NCBI GenBank assembly: GCA_027625915.1
Contig: JANTQA010000072.1
Location: 744,001 to 808,000 of the forward strand
DNA length: 64,000 nucleotides
Source of the DNA: Anaeramoeba flamelloides
Lineage: Eukaryota > Metamonada > Anaeramoebidae
Reading direction: 5' to 3'
The notes beneath the pieces were generated by a model that was given only the letters and a program-made list of their open reading frames with translations, did no database searches and was not told where the DNA came from. Within the stretch, counting starts at the first letter, position 1. Each line of letters starts with the position of its first letter. The position numbers and the translations under genes were made by a program. This document shows positions 25,216-37,600 of the stretch, piece by piece.

Positions 25216-25260
<45 letters not shown>

Positions 25261-26989
25261 ATTATAAATAATTCTTAAATCAAAAAATATAAATTATATT
25301 AAAAAAAATAATAATTTTTTTCATTGTAAAATTTATCAGTTTTTTCAACAAATAATTTATTAAATTTTAATTATTTGACCAACAGTCCCAGTCAGATTAA
25401 TATTTGATTTTTTAAAATATAACTATTTTTTGATTTTTGACTTTTTAAAATCTAGAAATAAAATAAACAATATTGGGGAATAAGAGAACATAAACTCCAA
25501 TTAAAAATTTTCAACACACCAAAATTCAATTTGTTGGAAAAAAAATCTTATTTAATTAATACTCGAAGTAATGCTAAATTAGAACCATTCACTAATTGAA
25601 ATGTTAACAATTTTTTATAAATTACAATACCCACAAAACAAAAAATAAATAATTATCAATACTAATAAATCAAAGTGTTTTAAAAATTTTGGAGATGGAC
25701 AAAAAGAAAAAAATACATTGGTAAATTTGTTTAAATTTTATTAGGAATTATTGATCAATCAAATGTTTAGATATTATTAACTTATTTTATTTGATTTCCT
25801 CTATTTAAAAGAACTCAACTTTAACATAATATCAATCGTTGAAAAAAATATTTCGATCAAAATAAGTAACGTAATTCAATAAATGAAATGAAAACAAAAA
25901 ACAAAAATATGAAAAAATGATTTTTATATTTTAAAAAAAATAAAAATTATTTCCAATTTGAATGAAATTGTATTATTGTGATTGTTTGAAATGTTATAAC
26001 TGTTCGGAAAAATTTTGAATTTTAGTTAAGATCAAAAATTATTTTTCAAGATCTAGATAAATTTCAATTGACAAATTCAAATTTTTACAAACAACAAAAT
26101 TCAAATTATATATTTTTTATTGGTTTGGAAGATTTTTTTATTACATTCAGTTTCATTTTTAAGGCACAAACTTGGACGAAAATTAAGGCACAAAAAAAAA
26201 ATTCAAACAGGTACAAAATTCTGATTCTAGTCAAATAATTTGTGGATAAAAAAAATTCCAAAAAATATTCCTTAATTTGAGGTTTTTTTGTTCCTAAAAT
26301 TTTGATCAAAGTTTGTGTCTTAAAAGTGGAACTGGCTGTATCTTTTAATTATGGCCTAAAGTAATCAACCCTTAAATTTTGAATAATATTTAAAAGTTAT
26401 TTTATATTTTTTTAAAAACGTTTAATATGAATAATTTTCTAAAACTTCAATTAAAGCAAGAGAAAATAATTGAAAAAACAAAAAAAAAAAAAATTATAAA
26501 ATAATTTCATTTAATACATTGGAATTAAATCAATAAAAACCTTTTTAAAAGATAAAAAAATGGATTACATTTTTCTCTTGATTCAATATTTATTGAAATT
26601 TTATTCGAAAAAAAAATCATTAATATATTTTTTATTTATTTTTTTTGTCATTAAATTAACAAATTTGTTTGATATTTATTATTAATGAATAAGTGTCTTG
26701 ATCTTTAAATTATTATTATTATAATAAAATTTCTTTTTTAAAAAATTAAAAAAAAAAATAAAACTCTTTAAAAAAAATTCAAAAAATGAATAATTATTAT
26801 TTTTTTTATAATATCAAAAAAAAAAAAAATAACATAACTTAAATACTTTATCTTTGAACTATTTTAACCTTTTATTATAATTAAAAATCTGGATTAAAGA
26901 TAAATGAGAATATAAATATATTATCACATCAATATCATTTTAAATCTTTTCTTTTAAACTTGATGAAATTTGGGCCAATTTGGGGCGCT

Positions 26990-27031
<42 letters not shown>

Positions 27032-30000
27032 CTTTTTCAAATAAAAGGGCACAAAAAATTTCAAGAATTATTCATAAGTGAATCAAATTAATTGTAGTAT
27101 CATTCTAAAATCTAAGAAACGCTTTAAAACATAAAAAAAACACTCAACTGAATCTTTAAAACTCATTAAAACAAAACAATAAAAATTAAAATTCAATATT
27201 TTAAAAATTGATGTGACCATTTTATTTGAAATGAGAAATCTCGTTTTGTAAATTGTAAAGAAAAAAATTATAAAACCAATAAAAACCTTTGAACAAGGCG
27301 AATGAGGAAAAAGTTCTCAACATTTGATTGATAATTCTTTACACGTCAAACTTTTGTTCTTTAAAGTCTCATTTTCAAGATAAAGCCGCAATTCATCTGG
27401 TATTTTGTTGGAATGTTATTTCTTTATTTCTCTTTTCTTTGTTCCATACATCAATCCAATAATGGTCTTTCTTAATACCTATTTCTAGCTCATTCGAAAT
27501 CAAACTTAAACGGTTTCCATTTATACCTTGGTATATTATTTCCAAATTGGTTTCTTCTTATCTTGCTTTTTCATTTCCCAACTGTTCAATATCCAAAAAT
27601 AAAAAAAGCAAAAAATGAAAAAATAAACAATTAAAATGAAAATCACCAATAAGTAATTATCTTATTAACAATCAAATTCGATGGTATTGACGGTTTGAGA
27701 GGTGTGCCCTTTTGTTTGGAAAATAGTTTATATATATATATATATAGATATAGATGCTAAGGAATAGTAATTGTAATGATGTGGTTTTCCAATTTTAAGA
27801 TAGATCTCAATTGAAGTGATCTAATGAAAAAATCCCTTAATGATTTCTACAATTCATCATTATTAACAATAGACTTGAGAGATACTATCTTTTTCATGTA
27901 TTTTGTTGATTATTTTTGCTTTCATTTTTTTACTTTAATTTGTTTTAATCGATTCTTTCCAATAATTTCTATATCTTTCGTATTTATGATATTCTCCATA
28001 AGAAATGATCTAAATTTTCGATAAGGTTTTTTGAATTTTTTGATTTTAAATAACAAGGGCACAATTTACAGTTATTCTCATTTTGAAAGTATGAATATCT
28101 AAATAGGCCATTAGTAAAAGATCAAAATTTCCGGAATGATCCTGTAGATTTTTGACTAAGATACCTTTCTTGTTATAATAATTTCAGATTTTTGCTTTTT
28201 TTTTTGATATGTTATTATTTTGCAATTGAAAAACAATAAAAATTTAAATTTTGAATATTTTTGAAAAATAAAATGCTTCTTTGATTTTTCTTTTATTATT
28301 TATATAATATAGCGTGTACTTATTGGTTTCTTGTTTTTTTGAAACGATCATTGCATATATATTAACTTTAATATCCTTCAATCCAAAGGGTAGCTTGTCT
28401 GTTTATTGTTGTGGTGTTAGCAGATTTTCAGATTGGTTTCCTTCATTTTATAATCCACCAAATTTCCATTGTATGTCTGAAAATGTCTATCCATAGTAAG
28501 TCTAATTTTCCTTAAATTAATTTTTTTTTTAAATTTTTATACTTTTTACTTTTTCCAAATTCCATTTTTTAAACTGTTTGGGTTCCTCACTTGTTTATGT
28601 TTAAAGTATTTGGTCGTGGCATCATGAATAAAAAATCTTCTATAAAATCTTTTGATCGAAATTCATGATTAGATCTTAAACAAAATGGACTTATTCTGAT
28701 TAGATATTAATTTTACTCAACTTAACTAAAGCGAACTGATTTCAACTGAAGCGATTTGAACTGACCAAATCCAACTTTTCTGAGATGTATCTAAACACCA
28801 TTGCAAAAATTGTGAATCACCCGAAATAATATATCGAAATATATATATATCCTTTAGTATCCCAGAACAACTAATAACTAAATCTGATTTGTAATTCACT
28901 TTTAAAACCTTCTAAAATTTAAAAACCTGATATTTTAAAAATTAAAAAAAATATAACCAAAAACTAAAAAAAAGTGAGTCACAATTTTTGAAATGAGCAT
29001 TAAGGATTTTTTATTACTGAACTTTCACTGAAAAAAGTTAACAACACGATTTTTTATTGATAATAATCAAATTCATTTTAAAAGACATTGCATAGTCGAA
29101 ATTTTCTTAGTGATTATTTGTCTTTTGGAAGATCTTTTTTTATTTCCACATAATCTTTTGCAAAAAAAAAAAGTAAAAAAGAAAAAATGAAAAAAAGATC
29201 AAAAAAGAAAAAAATGAAAAAAAAATAAAGTATTCACGAAAAACAAAAAGAAAAAGAAAAAAATAAAAAAAGAGAAAGAAAAACAAATGAAAAACAAAAA
29301 TTTGAAAAAGGCAAACAAAAAAAGAAAAAGAAGAAAAAGAAAAACAAATCAAAAAAAAAAAGAAAGACAAAAATTTGCAAAATTAGAAAAAATGATTCTT
29401 GATCCAAAAATTTGAAAATATTTTTTGATAAGAATACTGGGAATAAACACTCAAAACAACTTCCATTAACATTATAAAGCTCGTCAAAATTTTTGAAATT
29501 TAGCTTAGTTCAATCTGTCCAGTTTTGACTTGGTCTGAATTAAATAAGTCGAGTTAGTATATAGTATCGTATTTCAAGGAAACAAACTTTGGGCAACAAA
29601 CCAAAAAGAAAACAGAAAAAAAAGGAATACGAAAAACAGAAAAAAATTCGAAAACAAATCCTAATCGAAAAATTTAGAAAATAAATTCTTATTCATAAAA
29701 ACCGCATTTTATAAATTACCCGATCTATAAAAAATTTCTTTAAAACTTAATAAAGTAATAAATTCCATGTGATCTATGATTGGTCAAACATTTAGTTATC
29801 TTTGTAGAAACCTCGAAGCAGCAATTTATAGGATGGAAAGGTGTTGTAGAGCATTGTAAAATAACTGGGTTTTCTTGACTTTTAGTTTTGATTGAAAATC
29901 AATAGATTTTCTAAACAAAAAAAAAAAAAAACGGTCTAGAAAGCCTAATGCCAATTTTTCAGATCTTTTCTGTTTTGTTATGAAAATCTATTCAAATTTC

Positions 30001-30826
30001 AAAATAAAAATCTGTCTCAAGAAAACTAAAGCTTAAATTTTTTTTAATATAAGATATAAAAAGAAATTTTCTTAGATTAAAAAAATGAGGGGGGGATCTA
30101 GTATTTGAATTTTTGTGAGAAAATCTCGAGAAAGTCTCAACACTTCAGAAAAACTAACATAGCTTTTATTATCGAAGAAATAAAAAAGTTTAATAAAAAA
30201 TCACAAAAAAAAAATCTTTATTTCCATTCCATATGTTACAATTTTCGAAGTACACTTTTTTTATTATTTTTAAATTGAAAAATAATAATTTTTTTTTTAG
30301 ATTTTTAAAAAAAATATTAGAAAATGATCTCTCCACCAATTAGAAAAAAAAAAATTATTCCTCAAAATCTGAAAATTTTTATTTTTTTTATTTTTATCTT
30401 TCATCTGTATATTTAAAAGAACTAAGCCACTTACAAACCTTTTTAAATTAAATAATATTTATTGTAAGTGTATCTTTTTAAAATACAAAATTTACACCTT
30501 TTTTTTTTATTTTTTATTTTTTCTTTTTAATATTAATATACCAATATGTAAATCTATATATAATACTAATATTTCATAGCTGGTCATTTGTGATGTTTTA
30601 TTTTCTATATTTGATAATTTTGATTTTCTTATTCCGGTTATTGTTACATCGGTTTTATAAAATTGGATCATTTACAAAAATAATGCTAAATACTCTTCAT
30701 CCAATTCCATTTATTATAATAATACAACTCCTTATTGGTGGTATCGTCTGTAAATTACAACATTCCTTTTATTTTTTTTTCGCAAATTTAATTTTTCATT
30801 TAATAGTATTTAAATTAATATATCTA

Positions 30827-30857
<31 letters not shown>

Positions 30858-31147
30858 TTTTTCTTCTTTTTTTAAAATTAGATTATTTGTTCCCCTATAT
30901 TCTACTTTTCGTTAGCATTGGAATAGATCTCTATTTTCTGATAAAATATGATCTTATTTCAACTATAAATTTATCAACTTATTTCTTCAGATACTTGCTG
31001 CAGGCTTTTGCTTTTTTTTCAATAACCCAACAATTTGGATTAACACATAACCTTTTTTTAATTGTTGATTTTCTTATACCGTTGCTTCTTTTAGTATATT
31101 TTTATCTTACCAAACCTTTAACAAAACCAAGTAAATGGACGGATTAA
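20348..31147 (+). CDS. JKAMP: JKAMP-like ER membrane protein (JNK1-associated membrane protein), 369 residues in three exons
   Basis: The exons are 20348-20706, 28313-28495 and 30580-31147. Both joins are GT-AG and restore split codons (GT+C, TA+C). JKAMP is a multi-pass ER membrane protein that in animals links ER-associated degradation factors to the proteasome. Exon 1 has a signal peptide (MAKFKKFALLQ then a hydrophobic run to ~C27), then the family's cysteine-rich luminal block (CPGRYCG, HCGAC, C.PC) and Y-x-W before a membrane helix. Exon 2 carries a helix and S-DWFPSFYNP followed by ENVYPY, matching the animal DWYTMLYNP...AVYP region. Exon 3 holds about five more helices and ends TKPLTKPSKW, like the animal FTEPSR tail. 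The signal peptide lengthens it beyond the ~311-residue human protein. The odd feature is about 9.7 kb of intron in a 10.8 kb gene. Family assignment is strong; function is inferred by homology. Confidence 0.87.
21270..21724. mobile_element. Foldback element with ~80 bp arms in JKAMP intron 1
   Basis: The left arm is 21270-21353 and the right arm 21643-21724. Shared blocks are GAATTCTTCAG, CTTCCTTTCATTTTGGTTAA and GATCTTTTATC, inverted on the right. The spacer is about 290 bp with no recognisable protein. Confidence 0.78.
22499..23034 (+). mobile_element. Family-3 MITE, ~536 bp, JKAMP intron 1
   Basis: It matches 32068-32604 through TTTGTTGAAATTTCACCAAC, AATTGTTGATCGATCAAATG and GGAAAAAAGAAAATGAAAAT. 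The right end is CCAAATTTTTGGAGTTTAGT. The outer ends lie against AT-rich flanks with TA. Confidence 0.82.
24621..24648. repeat. (TA)n microsatellite
   Basis: A pure alternating AT run inside JKAMP intron 1. Confidence 0.95.
25215..25257. repeat. (CA)n-(TA)n compound microsatellite
   Basis: A short CA run grades into a longer TA run inside JKAMP intron 1. Confidence 0.93.
25490..26027 (+). mobile_element. Family-3 MITE, subtype shared with 47679-48217
   Basis: The left end is ATAAACTCCAATTAAAAATT, then CACACCAAAATTC. The central block AAATTACAATACCCACAAAA is shared with 47679-48217 but not with the 22499 and 32068 copies, so family 3 has at least two subtypes. Confidence 0.78.
26142..26340. 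mobile_element. Family-1 TA-flanked MITE, ~200 bp, JKAMP intron 1
   Basis: The left end is TACATTCAGTTTCATTTTTA with AGGCACAAAC following; the right end is the reverse complement, closing ACTGGCTGTA. Sister copies are at 60640-60842 and 61651-61849, with a split one at ~58620-59850. The reading frame across it is not a gene. Confidence 0.85.
26996..27026. repeat. (TA)n microsatellite
   Basis: A pure TA run inside JKAMP intron 1. Confidence 0.94.
27330..27625 (-). pseudogene. Coding-like, broken patch of unknown origin
   Basis: Base composition is less AT-rich here than around it, and the minus strand gives protein-like runs such as GNRLSLISNELEIG and HYWIDVWNKEK. The frame is interrupted and neither end can be fixed. 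It could be a decayed exon or the remnant of a mobile-element protein; I do not recognise the family. Confidence 0.3.
28496..30579 (+). other. JKAMP intron 2, 2084 bp
   Basis: The donor is GTAAGT after 28495 and the acceptor AG is at 30578-30579. Most of its first half is repeat R (28808-29495). The second half is AT-rich with no gene visible. Confidence 0.82.
28808..29495 (+). repeat. Dispersed repeat R, copy 2 (best preserved)
   Basis: It opens GAATCACCCGAAATAATA, runs through TTTGTAATTCAC, CCTGATATTTTAAAA and TTTCACTGAAAAAAG, has a long GAAAAA-rich tract at 29160-29370, and closes near AACATTATAAAG. It matches 113-710 forward and 62340-62835 reversed. The small minus-strand frame across the tract is low complexity. 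Confidence 0.78.
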
Positions 31148-34100
31148 TCTCCATGCACTTGCATTTGCATTTTTAGTATTAAAAAATTTCTTCTCGTTTC
31201 ATTTTTCTCTCTCTTGGTATTTTTTATGTAATTATCTCATTCTTTTTTTTTTACCTGTTTATTCGTAAAAAATAAAATTATAATTCAAATTATAATAATT
31301 TTGTATTAAGAATAAATAGCAATAATATATTATTTAATTAAAAAATTCATACAAAATTAATTTGCAAAACAGTTTTTCAGTAATAAATATTTTTAATTTT
31401 TATTCATCATTTTTTCGTCAAAGTGTATTTCGTTTTCTAGTTTTTTAGTTTTAATTAAAAAAATGATGTAATTTCTATAAAAAAAAAAAAAAAAAAAAAA
31501 AAATAGTATCACCCAACACAATATAAATAAAGATTTTAAATTTAGTAGAATATCATAGAAAAAAAAAATTCTGTAAATTTTTTGATAAAAATGTTATGAA
31601 AAGAGTTATGAGTAGCAAAAAATATTACAAATTATTTAATTTTATGAATTAAAGATAGGAATTTAACGTGATTTAAGGAAATTTTTATCTGATATCTTAA
31701 TAGAAAACGAAGGGGATATATGAAATAATATTAATAAAATACCAAAAATTAAAAATATTTGTAAATTAAAAAAATGGTATAAATTCAATATTTGGTGATT
31801 TCCTCTATGGAAATAGTGTTACAGAATGTTCTGAAGTGTCACCAGATGTCTTTTTTTAATCTCAAAATTTTAAGGGGTTGAGTAAAATAAGAGATTTTAC
31901 AGATTCTATTAAATCAAAAAAACCTAACGGGGTTTTTGGAGAATTTTGGTTTTTGTTGAGAAAATTCCTCAATTTTGTGAATAAAGAGAAAACTTCTAGA
32001 AAATATGTTACTGGTTTCACAAATTTATAAATTTATTTAATTCAATAAAGCTCTAAATTAAATAAATATAAACCCCGTTCCAAAAATTTGGACACACTCA
32101 AAATCAAAAATATGAAAACAAAAACTCAATTTATTATATTTTTTCAAACCTAATATAAAACTACATTTAAGTAACACAGTATGAATGTTTTTATAAGTAA
32201 TAATTTTCATCCAAATAAAAGAAAACAATATAAAACAAAAAAATCTAAAAGAGTTGGTTAAAAATAATAAAACCAGCTGAACAAAAAATATATTGGTAGA
32301 TTTGTTGAAATTTCACCAACAATTGTTGATTGATCAAATGTTAAGATACCATCTACTAATTGTATGTGATTTTCCAATTTATAAAACTCAACACTAACCT
32401 TCTATCAACCATTGAAAAAAAATTTCGAGATCTAACGAAACAGATTAGGTAACAGCAAAAAAGGAAATGAAAATAAAACAAAAAAGATAAAAAATGAAAT
32501 TGTTTGTAAAATCAAAATTCTTTCCAAATTGAATATAAAGTGCAGTAATGATGTTATTCTTTCATCTGTTTAAACTGTGTCCAAATTTTTGGAATCTAGT
32601 TTATATATATATATATATAGGTAAACTTTCGAGATAACAATGCATTTTTAATTATTTAGACAAATAAAATTATAGAAATTTTATTGGAATTTTTGATCTT
32701 CTTTTATTATCTTTTTTTTTTTTTTTCCTTTGGTATTTCTTCTTAAATTAGCCACCTTATTTAATAAATGAATAAAATATCATGGATATTTTAATCTTGT
32801 TTTTTTTTTTGATTTAAATATAAAATAATCAAGATTTTAACTATTTAATTTTTTTCTCTGTGTTTTTTTTTTATGTTTAATTTTTTTGAAAAACTACCTA
32901 ATTTATATTAAAAATATTAAATTAATTGGAATTTTTGATAATTAAATTGATAAAAATTGTAAATTTTGTGTTTTTATTCAATAAATGAATTCTTTTCATA
33001 AAAATAATAACATTTTTTTTTCAAGGATGATATAATAAAAATTAAAATAATAAATTCTGATATTTCTGAATAAATATATTGTTTTTGAAAGATAATTTTA
33101 ATTTTTCTTCTTCTTTTTATACATAAAGTTAAATTTTAATATTGAAATTGAACAAATTATCAAGAATCAAAATTATCAATAATATGTTATCTTTAAATTT
33201 TTTTCTATTTTTTCAAAACAAGATTCACTCATTATTGGGAGAAGTGTTTTGAGGGTTAAAAAAAAATTACAGTGTTTTTTTCGAATTGGGATAAAAAGAA
33301 ATTTTAGATGGATAGTTTGGAAAATTAAAAAAGAATAAACAAAAATTAAAACTATCAAATATTTAAGCAAATAAGGTCAAAGGGAAAATGAATACCATTA
33401 TACAATTATAATCGAAACGGTTAACTCTTAATTAAATTCACTTAAATAAAAGTATCATAGCAGGAATTTTATATATTTTAAATGAGAGATGATTTTTTTT
33501 TAATTTTTTAGTTTTACTTTTTTTCTTTACAAATGTTTATATTTTCTTCTTAACAATAAAAAGAATTTTATTTTGTACTTTCCACGCATAATCCTGATAA
33601 TTGTATGTTTACGCTGAATTTTCTACAAGAAAAGTTGAATAAAAGTACTTCTAGAGTGTAATTTACACTTCTATAATAATGATAATAATAATATAATAAA
33701 TATAAAACAGTCACATATTCAATTTACCATAAAAGATTTAATAAAACCTTTATCTTATTGTTCCAGATTCTTTCGAATGATCATTCTAGGAAGAAAGTTA
33801 ACTTTAGATCAATTGTATTTTAATTTTGTTGAAAAAAAGGTAAGAATGAACACTTTTCAGTGTTATTATATGAAAAAATGTACTGAATTCTATTGAATAA
33901 TATGTTTTTTTTTTTTCAATTTGCTTTTTTTGATTGTACTGTTTTTCATTAATTTTTTTTTTTTTTTAGTTTTTTATTTTTTACTTAAAAAGTAGAAAAG
34001 AAGAAAAAATGTCAATTGTCTGTTTCAAAGTTGACCTGTAGAGCTACCAAAGAAGAGAAATTGTTATAACAATTTAACTTCCGCCCATATAAGCGATTTA

Positions 34101-34658
34101 ACTGTACTAGTATCAACATATATCCTGTAGTATGATAATTAAGACATTGTAAAAAGTTCAACTTCTGCCAGTTATGGAATTGCACAAAATAGACCACTAT
34201 ATGATTGCATTAGAAAATTTTGACACGATTAACAACAAAGGGAAGTGACTAAAAGCTTATTCAACATCTTTATACCGAGCAAAAACTTTAAATTAAATTT
34301 TTGATTTTTTTTTTGATATTTTTTTCATCTTTTATTCCTTGCTTTTTTTTCTCTTTTTATTGTTTTTTTTTTGAGAAAAAAAAAATAATTTTCTTTTTTT
34401 CATTTTTTCATAAAAAGCTGTAATATGATTTATAATTTTACCTACATTATATTTGGAATAAAAAACCCTAAATAAATTTATCTTTTTGGGTAAACAGGAA
34501 GTAAATTTTGTTGGATCGCTGCCCTTAATTAACAATAAATAAAAAAAAAAAAATCATTATTATTATTATTATTATCTTTTACTTACTTTAAATTAAATAA
34601 ACAAATAAAAAAAAAAAAAAAAACAGTTAAGGGTGGACAATAAATAAAATTTGAAATC
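31148..34658. other. Intergenic region between JKAMP and the low-complexity gene
   Basis: It contains a loose repeat S block near 31800-31990, a family-3 MITE at 32068-32604 and AT-rich DNA. One short open segment at 33766-33842 has splice-like borders but is not convincing. Nothing else was recognised. Confidence 0.55.
32068..32604 (+). mobile_element. Family-3 MITE, reference copy, 537 bp
   Basis: The left end is ATAAACCCCGTTCCAAAAAT followed by TTGGACACAC. The right end is the reverse complement, with GTGTCCAAATTTTTGGAAT and AGTTTAT. The ends resemble Tc1/mariner termini that contain TTTTGGACAC. There is no transposase, so it is non-autonomous. Confidence 0.88.
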
Positions 34659-37600
34659 TTAAAATTTTGCCCATTTACGCATTTTTGTAGAAAATTTTGA
34701 TTGGCTATTCTCTCCAAATTCTTGAATGTCTCTTCTATTGGTCTTTCGGAATAAAGTAACTATTCTTTTTTTCTTTTTAAGTTTTTTTTTGGGCATTCTT
34801 TTTGCTGGTGTGGGTTGTGGTAAAGATCCCCCAAATAATTTTTGTGCAAAATTTTCTCCTACTTCTATTGTCGGATCTAAATTCAATTTTTTTTTATTAA
34901 TATTTTTTTTTTTCTTTTTCGTTTTTATCGGCGTGTCATCTGTCTCTTCTTGGGATTCAGTTTCTCCACTTTCTTCGCTTTCTTCACTCTCTTCGCTTTC
35001 CTCACTTTCCTCTCTTGATTCACTTTCTTCACTCTCTTCGCTTTCTTCACTCTCTTCTCTTGATTCGCTTTCCTCACTCTCTTCTCTTGATTCACTTTCT
35101 TCATTTCCCTCGCTCTCCTCACTCCCCTCACTTTCTTCGCTTTCCTCGCTTTCTTCGCTTTCTTCGCTTTCTTCACTTTCTTCACTTTCTTCATTTTCTC
35201 CACTTTCTTCACTCATTTCATTTTCTTCACTTTCTTCGCTTTCTTCATTTTCCACAGCCATTTCATTTTCTTCGCTTTCTTTGATCATTTCGTATTCTAT
35301 ACTTTCGTCATTTTCTTCCTTTGCTTCATCTAATTTGTTCATCTCATGTAATTCTCTTTTTTCAATATCTTCATCAATATTATTTTTCAATTCTTTTTCA
35401 ATTTTAATCTCATCTTGGGAATTTTCTTCTTTTGAAACATTTTCTTTGATCATCCCATGTGATTCTCTTTTTTCAATATCAGACCTTTTATTTGGAGAAG
35501 CAATATCAAATTTTTCTTGTTGGTTTTTTTTTGTTTTTGGTTCTTCATTTTTATTTTGGTTTATTGCTACCTTATTTTTTATTTTTTTTTCCAAATTTAA
35601 GGTTGTTCTTTTTGGGGTTAATTGGTTGTGTGTTAACTTTAAGGTGGTTGGTTTGTCTTGTTTTTTGGTTTCTTCAGGAATATTTTCATTTTTTTCAAGA
35701 TCTTTTGGTTTTTCTTTTTCTTCTTCAATGATGTTTTCAACAATTTTTTGTTTTTCTGGTTTGTTTTCAACTTCATTTTTGGTTTCATTTTGAATTTCCA
35801 TTTGATCATTATCAATTTCTTGATTGTTTTTTGATTCGACACCATTATCATCGATATTATCTTTTGTTTGACTGGGAATTTTTGTTTCTTTTTCTTGGGT
35901 TCCCATTTTCTCTTTTCCTTTCATTTCTTCTTTTGCAACAATGTCGTTAATTATTTGAACTTCTTCGTCACTTATTTCGGATTCATTTTTTTTTTCCAAT
36001 TCTGATTCTGATTTTAATTCATTTCCATTTTCATTTTCATTTTCATTTTTTGTTTTTGTCTGCATCATATCAATTTCTTGGTTATTTTCTAATTTTACTT
36101 TGTTGTGATCAAAATTTTCTTTTGCTTTACTTTCAATTTTTATTTTTTCTTCTTTTTGTTTGTTTTTATTGGTTGTTTCTTTTTTGAGTTTATCCTCTTT
36201 CTTTTCTTTAACATTTCCAGCCACACTCGCGTTTTCTATTTGAACCCCATCTTCGTTTTTGTTATTTGTTTGTATCCCCTCATTTTCAATTTCCATTTTA
36301 CAATCTTCTTTTATTATTTTTTCTTTATTTTGATTTTTTGATTTTCCCTGTTCATCTTTACAGGTTTTGTTATCTTTTTTAAGGTCGATTATTTGATTTT
36401 CATCTTCTTCGAATCGTTCTTCTGTACATTCGTTTACTTTTTGGTTTATTTTACTCGTTTCTTCTTCTTCTTCTTTTATTTTGGAAATGTGATCATTTTT
36501 AATTTCATTTTCGGCCAAATTTCCTTTCGCTGTATCCATTTTCATTCTGTTTTGATTATTATTCTTATCTTTTTCTTTTTCTTTTCCTGATTCTGATTTT
36601 AATTCATTTCCATTTTCATTTTCATTTTTTATTTCTGCCTGCATCATATCATTTTCTTGGTTATTTTCTAATTTTACTTTGTTGTGATCAAAATTTTCTT
36701 TTTGTTGACTTTCAATTTTTATTTCTTCTTCTTTTTGTTTGTTCTTGATTGTTGTTTCTTTTTTGAGTTTATTCTCTTCCTTTTCTTTAAATTTTCCAGT
36801 CATACCGACATTTTCTATTTGAATTTCATTTTCGTTTTTGTTATTTATTCCCTTATTTTCAATTTTACTTGCTCCTTCTTCTAAATTGATTTGTTCTAGT
36901 TTTCTAAAATCTTTACTTTCCAAATAATTATTTTTGTTCAACTTTTCTTCTTTTTTTTGTTCTTTTTCTTTTTCTTTATCTTCATCTTTTTTTTCCTGGT
37001 TAAAAATGAGATTTTCTTTCTTAAGATTATCGTGAGTCTTATTGTTTGTTGTTTTTTTTTTGTCATTAACAGAATGATTTTGAGTAATTGTTTTATTTTT
37101 TTTTTCTGTTTGCTTGTTCTCCGTTGTTTGTGTATTTTTGGATTGTGCACTTATTTTGGAAATACCTTGGGTTTTTTTCTTTCTATTTGTAAGCTTTTGT
37201 ATATTCAATAATAAGTGATCCCTTAATTTGTTTAATCTTTCATTTTCTTGGATTGAACGATCTTTTTGTTTAATAATTAAATCAAGATCTTGTTGTAATT
37301 GAGAATTTTCATCATAAAGACCCTTCAGTCCACGCTTTGATTGTTGGGTATTTTTTTGTTGTGGTAAATGTTTTTCAGTTGCTTGTTTCTTAACTTCATT
37401 TATTTCTGTTTCGATTTTCTGTTTTTTAGTTTCTACTCTTGTTTCTATTGTTTTTGTTTTTAATTTTGTTTTTGTGATATGTTCTGTTATGCTTTCTTCC
37501 TTTTTTACTTTATTTAGTGATTTAAATTCGTTAGTGCTTTTTTTTTGATCTTTTTTTGTTTTGTTTCTTTTTGTGAGTCTGTTTTTTTGTATTAGTTTTT

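Larger units (their letters stand above)
20707..28312 (+). other. Giant JKAMP intron 1, 7606 bp
   Basis: The donor is GTAACA after 20706 and the acceptor AG is at 28311-28312. It contains a foldback (21270-21724), two family-3 MITEs (22499-23034, 25490-26027), one family-1 MITE (26142-26340), three TA or CA/TA microsatellites and fragments of repeat R (near 21945). A coding-like but broken patch lies at about 27330-27625. No complete gene is visible inside. Confidence 0.8.

Noticed and set aside
24621-27026. Regular short repeats considered as a CRISPR-like or satellite array
   Set aside because: They are simple TA and CA/TA microsatellites in a eukaryotic intron, with no spaced unit structure.
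33766-33842. Open 25-codon segment (MIILGRKLTLDQLYF) between an AG and GTAAGA, like an internal exon
   Set aside because: Short open segments with AG and GT borders arise often in such AT-rich DNA, and I recognise no family and no partner exons.
34012-34197. 61-residue minus-strand frame in a slightly GC-richer patch
   Set aside because: No domain, no splice partners and no start context; could be old element DNA, but not supportable as a gene.
34726-35793. Long plus-strand frame of 355 Ser/Leu/Phe-rich codons
   Set aside because: It is the antisense shadow of the S/E- and K/E-rich gene on the minus strand.
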